A DNA stretch of 64,000 bases, taken from positions 248,001 to 312,000 of the forward strand of contig NZ_JAUSSN010000004.1 in assembly GCF_030812335.1 (NCBI RefSeq), in the 5' to 3' direction. The first letter of the stretch is position 1, and each line of letters opens with the position of its first letter. This DNA comes from Pseudarthrobacter oxydans. Its GTDB lineage: Bacteria > Actinomycetota > Actinomycetes > Actinomycetales > Micrococcaceae. Positions 32,618 to 43,057 of this stretch are shown here, piece by piece. The position numbers and the translations under genes were made by a program. The notes under the pieces were generated by a model. The model had not been told where the DNA came from and made no database searches. It worked only from the letters and a program-made list of their open reading frames with translations.

Positions 32618-33439
32618 ATGCTGAAGCAAGTCGCTGAGGGCGTTCTCCTTCACGAGAGCGAGTTCATCCAGAGCAACTCCATTGTCGTGCAGGGCCGGAC
32701 CGGTGTGTTGCTCATCGACCCAGGAATAACGAGCGGCGAAATGGCCGACCTCGCGAACGACCTTCGCGAGTTGGGCCAGCCGGTCGTGGCAGGCTTCTCG
32801 ACGCATCCCGATTGGGACCACGTGCTCTGGCACGCGGCCTTCGGCGACGTGCCCCGTTTCGGTACAGCCCGCTGCGCGGCCTCCATCCACGATCTGCTGT
32901 CGCACACGGACTGGAAGGCCCGCATAGCCGGAGTGCTCCCGCCGGAGTTCGCCGACGAGATCCCGACGGATCTGCTCGGCCTCATTACCGGTCTGCCCGA
33001 CGAAGCCGCGCAGATTCCTTGGGACGGCCCCAAAGTCCGGATCATCGAGCATCAGGCCCATGCCCCCGGCCACGCGGCGCTGCTGATCGAGGAACGCGGC
33101 GTCCTCGTCGCCGGCGACATGCTCTCTGACGTCCTGATGCCGTTCCTCGACCTGGACGCCGCGGATCCGATCGGGGACTACCTCGCCGCGCTGCGGCTGT
33201 TCGAGACCGTGGCTGACGACGTTGATGCCGTCATCCCCGGCCACGGCTCCGTCGGCGGAGCTGATCAGCTAAGAGCACGGATCAAACAGGATCGCGCGTA
33301 CGCGGAGGCCCTGCGCGACGGCGGTGTTCCCGACGACCCGCGGGTCGGCCCATCGGCCCCGCTGGATTGGCTGCCCGACGTGCACAGATGGCAAGTACAG
33401 CGGCTCGCCCAAAGAGAGCAGGACGAGACGCCCGAATAG
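32618..33439 (+). CDS. MBL-fold metallo-hydrolase
   Basis: A 273-residue metallo-beta-lactamase-fold protein starting MLKQVAEGVLLHESEFIQSN; GGGAGG lies 6 nt upstream of this ATG. The metal-binding motif is STHPDWDHV, the second His lies in HAPGHAALL, an Asp in VAGDMLSDV, and the last His in IPGHGSVGG. Such enzymes hydrolyse lactones, thioesters or lactams; no substrate can be named. It follows the GNAT gene by 156 bp, a gap in which I see nothing else. Confidence 0.88.
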   Translation: MLKQVAEGVLLHESEFIQSNSIVVQGRTGVLLIDPGITSGEMADLANDLRELGQPVVAGFSTHPDWDHVLWHAAFGDVPRFGTARCAASIHDLLSHTDWKARIAGVLPPEFADEIPTDLLGLITGLPDEAAQIPWDGPKVRIIEHQAHAPGHAALLIEERGVLVAGDMLSDVLMPFLDLDAADPIGDYLAALRLFETVADDVDAVIPGHGSVGGADQLRARIKQDRAYAEALRDGGVPDDPRVGPSAPLDWLPDVHRWQVQRLAQREQDETPE

Positions 33440-33539
33440 CGGCCCCCTTGAGGACAAAGCACCCTACGACCTGCGGTTTGGCGGAAACGGTCAGAACGGT
33501 GTTCGTAGGGCGAACCGGGTGATCTGTCCGGTGACGGTG

Positions 33540-33651
33540 CCCCAGGCGGCACAGCTTTTTTGCGCGGCCCCAGGCCTCACAGCTTTTTTGCCCGGCCCCA
33601 GGCCTCACAGCTTTTTTGCCCGGCCCCAGGCGGCACAGCTTTTCTTGCGCG
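33540..33651. repeat. 28-bp direct tandem repeat, 4 copies
   Basis: Units begin at 33540, 33568, 33596 and 33624, exactly 28 bp apart. Each reads CCCCAGGC, two variable bases, CACAGCTTTTTTGC and a GC end; the last has TTTTCTT. Nothing else is evident in the gap 33440-33762. Confidence 0.92.
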
Positions 33652-33762
33652 GCCTTGTCCCGGTGAGGCGACAACTTCCCGCCGCGGACTTGCCTATGGG
33701 CACTTCTCCTCCACACTGTGGATAACCTCGGAGCCGCTGCCTGGCGAGAGCAGAATGCTCGT

Positions 33763-34740
33763 ATGCACCTGCCCAGCGAGCTTCCGCCGCAGCTTCGAAA
33801 CCAGCCTTTCACCGTGGCCGAGGCCCGTGCCGCCGGGCTGAGCCGGAGTCGGACGCGGACTCGGGATCTCGTCAAACCCTGCCACGGAGTGCGCGCCTCG
33901 GCGACCACCGAGAACAGTCTGCTGGAACGTTTGCGCGCCCTGACCGCCGTGACCGGCGCTGTTGTGAGTCACCTGTCCGCGGCAGTGCTGTGGGGCTTCC
34001 CCCTGCCGCCTGCACTAGCGAACCTGGATGTGGTCCATCTGACGGGCGATCCCGGCAAGCGGGCCGTGCGGTACAAGAATGTCGTGGGCCACCAGCAGTC
34101 ACTCGAACCGGACGAGATCGTGGCCGGGGTTTGGGTGAGCTGCACGTCCCCATTGCGGACGTGGTTCGACCTCGCCGCCTTACTGAGCCTCGATGATTTG
34201 GTGATTGCCGGCGACTTTCTGCTGCGCCGGCGGAACCCGATGACCACGGTAGATGCCCTGGACGCATTCCTCGCCGGGAAACGGGGCAGGACAGGCTACC
34301 GGCGTGCCATGCGTGCCCGGGCTCTGATGCGGGCCAACACCGACTCCCCTAAAGAGACCGAGCTCCGGCTGCTCCTCATTCGCCATGGTCTGCCGGAGCC
34401 CGGAATCAACGTCCCGATCTTCGACGAGAACGGCGTGTTGATCCAGGACCCGGATCTGTCCTATGAGCGGGAGAAGATCGCGATCCAGTACGACGGCGCG
34501 CATCACGCCAATCCGGCGCAACGTCGCAGCGACATCTTTCGCGATGAGAACGCCAGGGATGGCGGATGGCGCGTTGTCGTGTTGACGCAGACAGACTTGG
34601 AACCGCTGGCACCCGGCATGGATCCGACTGCCGTGACCCGCGTGCGGGCGGCGCTCATGGAGCGCGGCTGGACCCCCGAACCGGGCCGTGGTCCCAAGCA
34701 ATCCGCCCCCGCCCGGCGATCTGACACGAAGGGTCGCTAA
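33763..34740 (+). CDS. DUF559 (Vsr-like endonuclease fold) protein with AbiEi-like N-terminus
   Basis: A 325-residue protein. The N-terminal half (FTVAEARAAGLSRSRTRTRDLVKPCHGVRA, split here as a winged-helix-like segment at residues about 15-45) resembles type IV antitoxin AbiEi proteins. The C-terminal half is DUF559-like, with KETELRLLLIRHGLPEPGIN, IQYDGAHH and a RDENARDGGWRVVVLTQ region of the restriction-endonuclease fold. No nucleotidyltransferase toxin partner is adjacent. ATG at 33763 has a CAGAAT box 6 nt upstream; a GTG at 33718 is possible. The last residues SDTKGR and the stop codon are encoded by the first unit of repeat cluster B. Confidence 0.8.
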   Translation: MHLPSELPPQLRNQPFTVAEARAAGLSRSRTRTRDLVKPCHGVRASATTENSLLERLRALTAVTGAVVSHLSAAVLWGFPLPPALANLDVVHLTGDPGKRAVRYKNVVGHQQSLEPDEIVAGVWVSCTSPLRTWFDLAALLSLDDLVIAGDFLLRRRNPMTTVDALDAFLAGKRGRTGYRRAMRARALMRANTDSPKETELRLLLIRHGLPEPGINVPIFDENGVLIQDPDLSYEREKIAIQYDGAHHANPAQRRSDIFRDENARDGGWRVVVLTQTDLEPLAPGMDPTAVTRVRAALMERGWTPEPGRGPKQSAPARRSDTKGR

Positions 34741-35193
34741 GAAGGTTGGGATAGCGACCACTCGTGGCAAATCGATGGAGAGCATTGGCACACCAGTCAC
34801 CCATCTGACACGAATGGCCGTTATGCAGGACGCCCGGCCATCCATCTGACACGAATGGCCGCCACGACGGACGGAATAGCAGCCACTCGTGGCGAATCGA
34901 TGAAGGGCCTCGGCACACGAGTCACCCATCCGCCACGAATGGCCGTTATGCAGGACGCCCGGCCATCCATCTGACACGAATGGCCGCCACGACGGACGGA
35001 ATAGCGACCACTTGTGGCGAATCGAGGGAGAACATTGGCACGCCCATCATCCATCTGACGCAAATGGCCGTTACCCGTGCCGCCGGGCCACCGATCTGAC
35101 ACGAATGGCCGTTACCCGTGCCGCCGGGCCACCCATCTGACACGAATGGCCGCTAAGCCGGGTGGCTTAGCGGCCATTCGTGACAGACGGGTG
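34717..35193. repeat. interspersed repeat cluster B (12 copies)
   Basis: Twelve copies of the cluster-A unit (core CACGAATGGCCGYTA). Plus-strand copies start near 34717, 34798, 34842, 34923, 34967, 35048, 35088 and 35130; minus-strand copies are 34751-34778, 34875-34902, 35000-35027 and 35166-35193. A 125-bp super-unit carrying two plus copies and one minus copy is repeated (about 34797-34921 and 34922-35046). The last pair (35130-35193) forms an almost perfect hairpin with a 10-nt loop. It lies between the convergent DUF559 and ccsB genes; the first copy is inside the DUF559 coding region. Confidence 0.9.
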
Positions 35194-35224
35194 CGCGAAT
35201 CGCGGAGGCTCAAGGGCCCGCGGG

Positions 35225-36345
35225 CTACAGCCCCGAGTAGGAGTGCAGGCCGTTGAAGAACTGGTTCACGATGGTGAAGTTGAAGACCACGCAGAGGTAG
35301 CCGACGATCGAGAGCCAGGCCGCGCGGGTTCCGGTCCAGCCACGGGTGGCGCGGGCGTGCAGGTAGCCGGCGTAGACCACCCAGATCACGAAGGTCCACA
35401 CTTCCTTGGTGTCCCAGCCCCAGAACCGGCCCCAGGCCTTCTCGGCCCAGATGGCGCCGAACATGAGCGTGAAGGTCCAGCCGACAAAGGCGATGGCGTT
35501 GATCCGGTAGGACAGGTTCTCCAGGCTCAGCGCGGACGGCACGAGGCGCATGAAGCCCAGCTTGTCGGCGCCCCCGGCGGCGATGGTCTTCTGCCGGTGC
35601 GTCTGGACCAGCTGCAGCGCCGACATCGCGAAGGTCAGGGTGAACAGCGCCGAGGACAGCACGGCGATCGAGACGTGGATGATTAGCCAGTAACTCTGCA
35701 GCGCGGGAACGAGGTGCCCCACCGGCGTCCAGTACGCCACGGAGGCGGCCACGAGCATGATGATCGCCAGGCCCACCACGAAGGTGCCGAGGAAGCGCAG
35801 GTCGCGCCGGACCAGGACCAGCAGGAAGACGGCCACGGCCACGAACGCGCCGGTGGTGAGGAACTCGTACATGTTGCCCCACGGCACCCGGCCCGCGCCG
35901 ATGGCCCGGGTGATGACACCGGCCGCGTGGATGGCGGCACCCAGCACGGTCAGGGCGACGGCGACCCGGGCGGGGGCGCGGCGCTCGGCGGAGTAGCGCA
36001 TGGCGCCGTCGGCGGTCTGGCCGATGCCGGCGGCGTTCCCGGCGGAACCACCCGCCACGGACGACGTCGGGCGCTCGGCCCGGCCAACAGGACCGGCCAC
36101 GTCCCCGTCTGCGCGGTCAACAGCACCGGCGGCGGACGAGGAGGAGGCCCCGACGCCGGCAGCCACCGGAACGCGGGCGGCCGCGGCACCGGAGAGCTCG
36201 GCGGCCTTGAGGTCCACCGCGCGCAGCGTCTTGCTGCTCTTGGCCAGGTCCCACGCAAAGGCGATGAATGCCACCGTGTAGGTGCCGGCCGCGAGGAGCA
36301 TGAACAACTCGCTGTACTGGCCCATGGTTTCGTTGATGGGGAGCA

Positions 36346-36346
<1 letters not shown>
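35225..36346 (-). CDS. ccsB: cytochrome c biogenesis protein, CcsB/ResC (CcsA family)
   Basis: A 373-residue polytopic membrane protein, half of the system II haem exporter and cytochrome c synthetase. The haem-handling WWD-type motif WGRFWGWDTKEVW is near residue 305, and conserved periplasm-side histidines are near GHLVPALQSYWLIIHV. Residues about 50-110 form a long Ala/Gly/Ser-rich insert between the first two helices. The start ATG overlaps the resB stop (TAATG), so translation is coupled. It is the last gene of the resA-ccdA-resB-ccsB operon. Confidence 0.95.
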
Positions 36347-38249
<1,903 letters not shown>

Positions 38250-38250
<1 letters not shown>

Positions 38251-39005
38251 CAGATCGGCAATTTCACATCGGTTTGGAACCAGTACTGCAACTCGGACAC
38301 CCAGGTCCCCCAAACGCCGCTGGCCATCAGCAGGCCCAGCCCCACCAGGATGCCGCCGCCGATGCGCTGGATGGCGAGCCGGTGCTTGCGGAAGAAGGAC
38401 ATCACGCCGATGCCGCGGCGCACGGCCAGGGCGATCAGCAGGAACGGGATGCCCAGGCCCAGGCTGTAGACGAACGCCAGGAACGCGCCCTTGGCGGCCG
38501 AGGACCCGCCGGAGAGGCTCAGCAGCTGGACCGCGGAATAGGTCGGGCCGATGCAGGGCGCCCAGCCGAGGCCGAAGGTGATGCCCAGCAGCGGCGCGCC
38601 CCACAGCCCGGCCGGCGGTTTCGACTGGATCTTGGCGTCACGCTGGAGCCAGCCGAAGCCGCCCATGAACACAACGCCCATGACGATCACGAGGAGGCCC
38701 AGGACCTGGGTGATCCAGGCGTTCTGCGAGCCGGTGATCAGGGTCCCCAGCTGCCCGAACGCGCCGCCGAGCAGCACAAAAATCACCGAGAATCCGAGGA
38801 CAAAGAGCCCGATGCCGGCCAGCATGCGGCCGCGCTTCTGCTTCTGGAGGTCGACGCCGGTCAGTCCCGTGACGTAGCCCAGGTAGCCCGGCACAAGGGG
38901 CAGCACGCAGGGCGACAGGAAGGAAACGAAGCCGGCGAGCAGTGCCACGGGGATGGCAAGCAGCAGCGATCCGCTCAGGATGGCTTCGGCGAAGGGACTG
39001 TTCAC
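38250..39005 (-). CDS. ccdA: cytochrome c biogenesis protein CcdA (thiol-disulfide transporter)
   Basis: A 251-residue membrane protein with six helices of the DsbD/CcdA family. It passes electrons from cytoplasmic thioredoxin to ResA. Its two redox cysteines are in FLSPCVLPLVPGYLGY and GWAPCIGPTYSA. The GTG at 39005 is used as start, 18 bp after the resA stop; the frame is open further but overlaps resA. Confidence 0.94.
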
Positions 39006-39022
39006 GGTGGCTGGCCCGTCCG

Positions 39023-39643
39023 CTACTCGGCCACGGCAGCGGCGATGAGGGACTTGAGGGTCCCTCTTTGGATCTCGCCGAGGACACGGGAGGCCACGCG
39101 CCCCTGCTTGTCGAGCACGAGGGTGGTGGGCACGGCCCCCGGGGGGACCAGCCCGGACACGGCCAGCAGCACGGCGCCGTCCTTGTCGTTGAAACTCGGG
39201 TAGGTCAGGTTGAAGGACTTGTCGAACGCTTCCGCCGTGGCCTTCTCGTCGCGGAGGTTGACGCCGAAGAACTGCACACCCTGGGTCTTGAACTCCTGGT
39301 GCAGGGCCTCCAGCTCGGGCGCCTCCACCCGGCAGGGCGCGCACGCCGCGAACCAGAAGTTAAGCACGGTCACCTGGCCCTGGAAGGCCTCGGGCGTCAC
39401 CGCCGTGCCGTCAAACAGCGTGCCCTTGATGGCAATGGCGCTCTTGCGGTCCGCGGCGGCGAATTCCGTCACCGAACCGTCGCCGGCCACGTAGTTCTTG
39501 TTGTCGCCGGCCTTGGCCTGCTGCGCCAGCGCGTCCTCCTGGGCGCAGCCGGAGAGGCCCAGCACGACGGCGAGGGCGGCACCGCCCGCCGTCAGGACGC
39601 TGCGGCGGGACACCGGTGATGAGTTGCCGTGGTTTCCGGTCAT
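39023..39643 (-). CDS. resA: TlpA/ResA-like thiol-disulfide oxidoreductase, lipoprotein
   Basis: A 206-residue exported thioredoxin-fold protein. The N-terminus SPVSRRSVLTAGGAALAVVL followed by SGC looks like a twin-arginine-style signal ending in a lipobox. The active site is CAPC in FAACAPCRVEAPEL, and a cis-Pro region lies in PPGAVPTTLVLD. It keeps apocytochrome c haem-binding cysteines reduced, receiving electrons from CcdA. The ATG at 39643 is 2 nt after the histidine-phosphatase stop. Confidence 0.92.
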   Translation of the reverse strand: MTGNHGNSSPVSRRSVLTAGGAALAVVLGLSGCAQEDALAQQAKAGDNKNYVAGDGSVTEFAAADRKSAIAIKGTLFDGTAVTPEAFQGQVTVLNFWFAACAPCRVEAPELEALHQEFKTQGVQFFGVNLRDEKATAEAFDKSFNLTYPSFNDKDGAVLLAVSGLVPPGAVPTTLVLDKQGRVASRVLGEIQRGTLKSLIAAAVAE

Positions 39644-39645
39644 GC

Positions 39646-40311
39646 TCAGGCTCCGGGGGTGCTCGAGGCACCGGGGAGAAGGGCGGCAGCAGGCTCGCTG
39701 TACTCGACGCGCAGGAGGTTCCCGGCGTCGTCGAACACCAGGGAGGTGACCGAGGTGAGGGTGCATTCGCGTTTGCGCGGATCGTGCCACAGCGGCCGGC
39801 CCTCGGCGCTGAGCCGGGTGGCCCAGATGGGCAGCTGGTGGCTGACGAGGATGGCCTCCGCGCCCTCGCCGCCGAGCTCGATGGCGCGCAGCCGGGCATC
39901 CTGCACCGCGGCGATGACCCGGGCGGCCTGGACCTTGTAGGGCTCGCCCCAGGACGGCCGGAACGGGTTGCGCAGCATGGGCCAGTGCTTGGGCCGGAAG
40001 ATCTCGCCCTTGTTGACGTGCAGGCCCTCGAAGTAGTTGGCCGCCTCGATGATCCGGTCCTCGGTGGTGATCCCGAGGTTGAGCGCCTCCGCGATGGGCT
40101 GCGCCGTTTCCTGCGCGCGGGTCAGGGGCGAGGCGACGAGGTGGACGATGTTGGCCCCCTGCGCGGCCCTCGCACTGAAGTGCTCCGCGAGCATCCGGGC
40201 CATCTCCTGGCCGAGCTCGGAGAGATGGAACTCGGGCAGCCTGCCGTACAGGACGCCGTCGGGATTGTAGACCTCGCCGTGGCGGAGCAAATGAACAGTG
40301 GCTTGGGGCAT
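39646..40311 (-). CDS. histidine phosphatase family protein
   Basis: A 221-residue phosphoglycerate-mutase-like enzyme. The catalytic His lies in LLRHGEVYNPDG. Further conserved residues are in ASPLTRAQETAQPIAEAL and the second His in ILVSHQLPIW. It is the first gene of the cytochrome c maturation operon, a common actinobacterial arrangement, but its substrate is unknown. ATG at 40311 is chosen; a TTG at 40341 is possible. Confidence 0.9.
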   Translation of the reverse strand: MPQATVHLLRHGEVYNPDGVLYGRLPEFHLSELGQEMARMLAEHFSARAAQGANIVHLVASPLTRAQETAQPIAEALNLGITTEDRIIEAANYFEGLHVNKGEIFRPKHWPMLRNPFRPSWGEPYKVQAARVIAAVQDARLRAIELGGEGAEAILVSHQLPIWATRLSAEGRPLWHDPRKRECTLTSVTSLVFDDAGNLLRVEYSEPAAALLPGASSTPGA

Positions 40312-40351
40312 GTGTACCAGTTTCTCAAAGGGCAGGGGCAATGACGAAATC

Positions 40352-40460
40352 TTCTACATGAAGTAGAACTCAAGAGTTTTGCGAAATGTTCCCCGGAGTT
40401 GGAATAAAAGATGCAAATGCATGTTTATACTGGGTGAAGCAGTTAGTTGAGACTTCAACA
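40352..40460. promoter_or_regulatory. operator-rich intergenic region between the phosphatase and yceI
   Basis: Three palindromes are visible: TTCTAC-N5-GTAGAA (40352-40368), the overlapping AACTC-AA-GAGTT (40367-40378) and GTTGA-GACT-TCAAC (40447-40460). A TATACT at 40426-40431 may be the yceI -10 box. The pattern suits a MarR-type regulator, but no regulator gene is adjacent. Confidence 0.45.
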
Positions 40461-40522
40461 AATGATGCTTCAACTGACGATCAGACCACCCGCAGGACCC
40501 ACCCGACTCAAGGAGCAACACC

Positions 40523-41071
40523 ATGGCACTTCCCGCTAACGTCACCACCGGCACCTGGACCCTCGACAACTCGCACAGCGAAATCGCCTTCACTGTCCGC
40601 CACGCGGGCATCAGCAAGGTCCGCGGCCAGTTCAAGGACGCGGAGGCCACGCTGGACCTCACCGAGAACGTGGCCGACTCCAAGGTCAGCGCCACGATCC
40701 AGACCGCGAGCTTCGACTCCGGCGACGTCAACCGCGACGGCCACGTCCGCGGCGAAGACTTCTTCGACGTCGAGAAGTTCCCGGAAATCTCCTTCGTCTC
40801 CCACAGCATCGTCCCCAAGGGTGACAGCTACGAGCTCCAGGGCGAGCTGACCATCAAGGGTGTTACCCGCCCGGTGGCCCTCGAGACCGAGTTCAACGGC
40901 GTTGCCGTGGACCCGTTCGGCATGACCCGCGCCGGTCTGTCCGCCGAGACCACGATCAGCCGCAAGGACTTCGGCCTGACCTGGAACGCCGTCCTCGAAG
41001 CCGGCGGCGTGCTCGTCAGCGACAAGGTTGCCGTCAACCTCGAACTGGCCTTCATCGCTCCCGCAGCCTAG
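40523..41071 (+). CDS. YceI-family protein
   Basis: A 182-residue lipocalin-like beta-barrel protein. It begins GTWTLDNSHSEIAFTVRH and has ATIQTASFDSGDVNRDGHVRG, FPEISFVSHS and GELTIKGVTRPV, all typical. No signal peptide is present, so unlike E. coli YceI it is cytoplasmic. The family binds isoprenoid-like lipids; actinobacterial members are often stress-induced. An AGGAG site precedes the ATG, and a strong terminator follows. Confidence 0.95.
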   Translation: MALPANVTTGTWTLDNSHSEIAFTVRHAGISKVRGQFKDAEATLDLTENVADSKVSATIQTASFDSGDVNRDGHVRGEDFFDVEKFPEISFVSHSIVPKGDSYELQGELTIKGVTRPVALETEFNGVAVDPFGMTRAGLSAETTISRKDFGLTWNAVLEAGGVLVSDKVAVNLELAFIAPAA

Positions 41072-41135
41072 TCTCCCAACGCTTGTCCGGCCGGTCCCCC
41101 AGGGATCCGGCCGGACCGCGGCCTCGAGCCGCCGG

Positions 41136-41168
41136 CACCCCGCTCCGTCCGCGTGACGGAGCGGGGTG
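41136..41168 (+). terminator. terminator of yceI
   Basis: Perfect 14-bp stem (41136-41149 with 41155-41168) and 5-nt loop CGCGT, followed by TTGTGCTT, 65 nt past the stop. Confidence 0.75.
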
Positions 41169-41336
41169 TTGTGCTTAATCCGGGGGTTACCCCGGGGCCA
41201 GGGTCCGGGTCGGCGCCGGGCCGCCGCCGCCTCCGGAATTGCTTGTCCCGCGGAGGGCGAACGGGCCGCGGCTGACGGCGCCCCGACATGCCCCGCAACA
41301 TGCCGGAGGTCCCTCGATACCGGCCTATCCGCGGTC

Positions 41337-41342
41337 TAAAGT
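41337..41342 (+). promoter_or_regulatory. -10 box before the membrane-protein gene
   Basis: TAAAGT, 7-nt spacer, ATG at 41350; no Shine-Dalgarno. Confidence 0.5.
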
Positions 41343-41349
41343 GAGATCC

Positions 41350-41961
41350 ATGAGCAACCCCAATGAGGTACCTCAGCCGCAGCAGCCGGGACAGCAGCCG
41401 GGCAACCCGACGCCGGGACAGCCCACACCGGGTAAACAGTCCTCGAGCCGGCCTGCGGGCCAGACGCCTGGCGGATTCCGCTTTGAGATGCCGACGGACC
41501 GGCCCCGGAACTTCAACGACGTGATGCCCCACGGCGGATTCTCCGGCATGTTCACGGTCAACTGGCTCCCGACCGAGCTTAAAGTCGCCTACTGGATCTG
41601 GCTCATCAGCGGGCTGCTGGGCCTGCTGGGCGGGGTCGTCGGCCTCTTCGGGGCGTTCGTGCTCCTGGCCGTCGTTCCGGGCCTGGGCTTCCTGGTGCTC
41701 CTGCTGGTGCTGGTGGCACTGGCCCTTTCGGGGGCACAGGTCGTCCTGTCCATGAAGATGAAGGAAGGCCACGAGTGGGCCCGCTTCGCCCTCACGATCG
41801 TCGCCGGCATCTCCCTGCTGCTGGCCATCCTCAACACCAGCGCCGCGGACGGCCGTGGCGCCGGCAGCTGGCCGAGCTTCACCATCAGCCTGGTGGCCGC
41901 CGTGCTGATGTGGCTGCCCAACTCCCAGGCCTGGTTCGCCTCTCTGCGCGGCCGCACCTGA
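41350..41961 (+). CDS. membrane protein with Pro/Gln-rich cytoplasmic N-terminus
   Basis: A 203-residue protein. Residues 1-45 are rich in Pro, Gln and Gly (QPQQPGQQPGNPTPGQPTPG). Four hydrophobic helices follow between about 80 and 200, including KVAYWIWLISGLLGLLGG. I do not recognise a named domain. Similar two-part proteins with Pro/Gln-rich tails are frequent in actinobacteria; the next gene has the same architecture. A leaderless promoter fixes the start. Confidence 0.8.
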   Translation: MSNPNEVPQPQQPGQQPGNPTPGQPTPGKQSSSRPAGQTPGGFRFEMPTDRPRNFNDVMPHGGFSGMFTVNWLPTELKVAYWIWLISGLLGLLGGVVGLFGAFVLLAVVPGLGFLVLLLVLVALALSGAQVVLSMKMKEGHEWARFALTIVAGISLLLAILNTSAADGRGAGSWPSFTISLVAAVLMWLPNSQAWFASLRGRT

Positions 41962-42175
41962 CCTGCGCCTGACCTGCGCCTTAGCAGCTTCCGGGCACAT
42001 TCGGCTGCCCGCGGAACCGGCGCCTTGACCGGAGCCCGGGCACCCGGCGAGAATACCTCTCCGGAATGATCCGCGCGGGCGCCGGCCCGCGGTACGGTGG
42101 ACGTAAACCATGCTGGGGGCAGGGCAGGAAGCTGTTTCCGGTATCCGAATCAGACCGCCACGCAAAGGAACGCCC

Positions 42176-42979
42176 ATGAGCATCCCGCCAGTCCCGCCGT
42201 CGAACCCGGACTCCCCGGAGCCGGGCGAAAAGCCGGCCCCCCGCTACGGCCAGAACGCACCCCAGTACGGCGAGCAGCCGCCGTCGGCGCCGCAGTACGG
42301 CCAGAACGCGCCGCAGTACGGCGAGCAGCCGCCGTCGGCGCCGCAGTACGGCCAGACCCCGCCGTCCGCGCCCCAGTACGGTCAGGCCCCGTCCGCGCCG
42401 CCGTACGGGCAGCAGCCCCAGTACGGGCAGAACCCGCCGCAGTACAACCAGCAGCCCCCGCAGTACGGCCAGTCCCCCTACGCCCAGTTCCCCTCCGAGC
42501 AGCCGCAGTCCATGGCTGGCCCGGCAGGCATTCCCAAGCTCGTCAACACGGCCTTCTGGCTCATCGTCGCTGCCGGCGCGGTCTGGGTCCTGTCGCTCCT
42601 GATGGCGATCGGCATGGTCGACTCCCCCGAGATGCGGGAAGAGTTTGAAGCGCGGATGGCCGGGAGCGGCGCTGAAATCAGGTTTGAAGACATCAGGGGA
42701 TTCCTGGTCGGCAGCATCGTGACTTTCGCCGTCATCGGCGCCGGGCTCTACGCGCTCGTGGCCTTCAACGTGCGCAAAGGCAAGAACTGGGCGCGGATCC
42801 TCGGGACGGTCTTCGCCGCCCTGTCCATCCTCAGCATCTTCCCGCTGAGCCTGGGCACCCTTGGAGTCCTCCTCGGCATCGCAGGTATTGTGATGCTGTA
42901 CCTGCCGGCCACGTCGCCGTACTTCGCCAAGCGGCAGCCGTTCGCCAACCCGTACGGGCAACAGGGCGGACCGTACTAA
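42176..42979 (+). CDS. membrane protein with Tyr/Gln/Pro repeat region
   Basis: A 267-residue protein. Residues about 20-110 are low-complexity repeats of YGQ and PQYGE type. About four helices follow (near LVNTAFWLIVAAGAVWVLSL, GSIVTFAVIGAGLYALVAF, WARILGTVFAALSILSIF, and the last before YFAKRQPFANPYG). The C-terminal NPYGQQGGPY repeats the motif. The function is unknown; such tails often mediate membrane-surface assembly. ATG at 42176 follows AAAGGA. Confidence 0.82.
   Translation: MSIPPVPPSNPDSPEPGEKPAPRYGQNAPQYGEQPPSAPQYGQNAPQYGEQPPSAPQYGQTPPSAPQYGQAPSAPPYGQQPQYGQNPPQYNQQPPQYGQSPYAQFPSEQPQSMAGPAGIPKLVNTAFWLIVAAGAVWVLSLLMAIGMVDSPEMREEFEARMAGSGAEIRFEDIRGFLVGSIVTFAVIGAGLYALVAFNVRKGKNWARILGTVFAALSILSIFPLSLGTLGVLLGIAGIVMLYLPATSPYFAKRQPFANPYGQQGGPY
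42245..42346 (+). repeat. 51-bp in-frame tandem duplication
   Basis: Two 51-bp units (42245-42295, 42296-42346) encode YGQNAPQYGEQPPSAPQ twice with almost no nucleotide change; shorter degenerate units follow. Confidence 0.9.
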
Positions 42980-43057
42980 GCGAACCGTACTAAGTCGGCG
43001 GTACCAGGCCGCAGGCACCAGCGCAGCGGGCGCGGGAGCCGGACGGGCCGACTGAAT

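Noticed and set aside
33540..33651. 28-bp tandem repeats as a CRISPR array
   Set aside because: The units are directly adjacent with no unique spacers, and no cas gene is present.
34741..35200. Small open frames inside repeat cluster B as genes
   Set aside because: They translate the repeat unit in several frames, with no ribosome sites and no conserved protein pattern.
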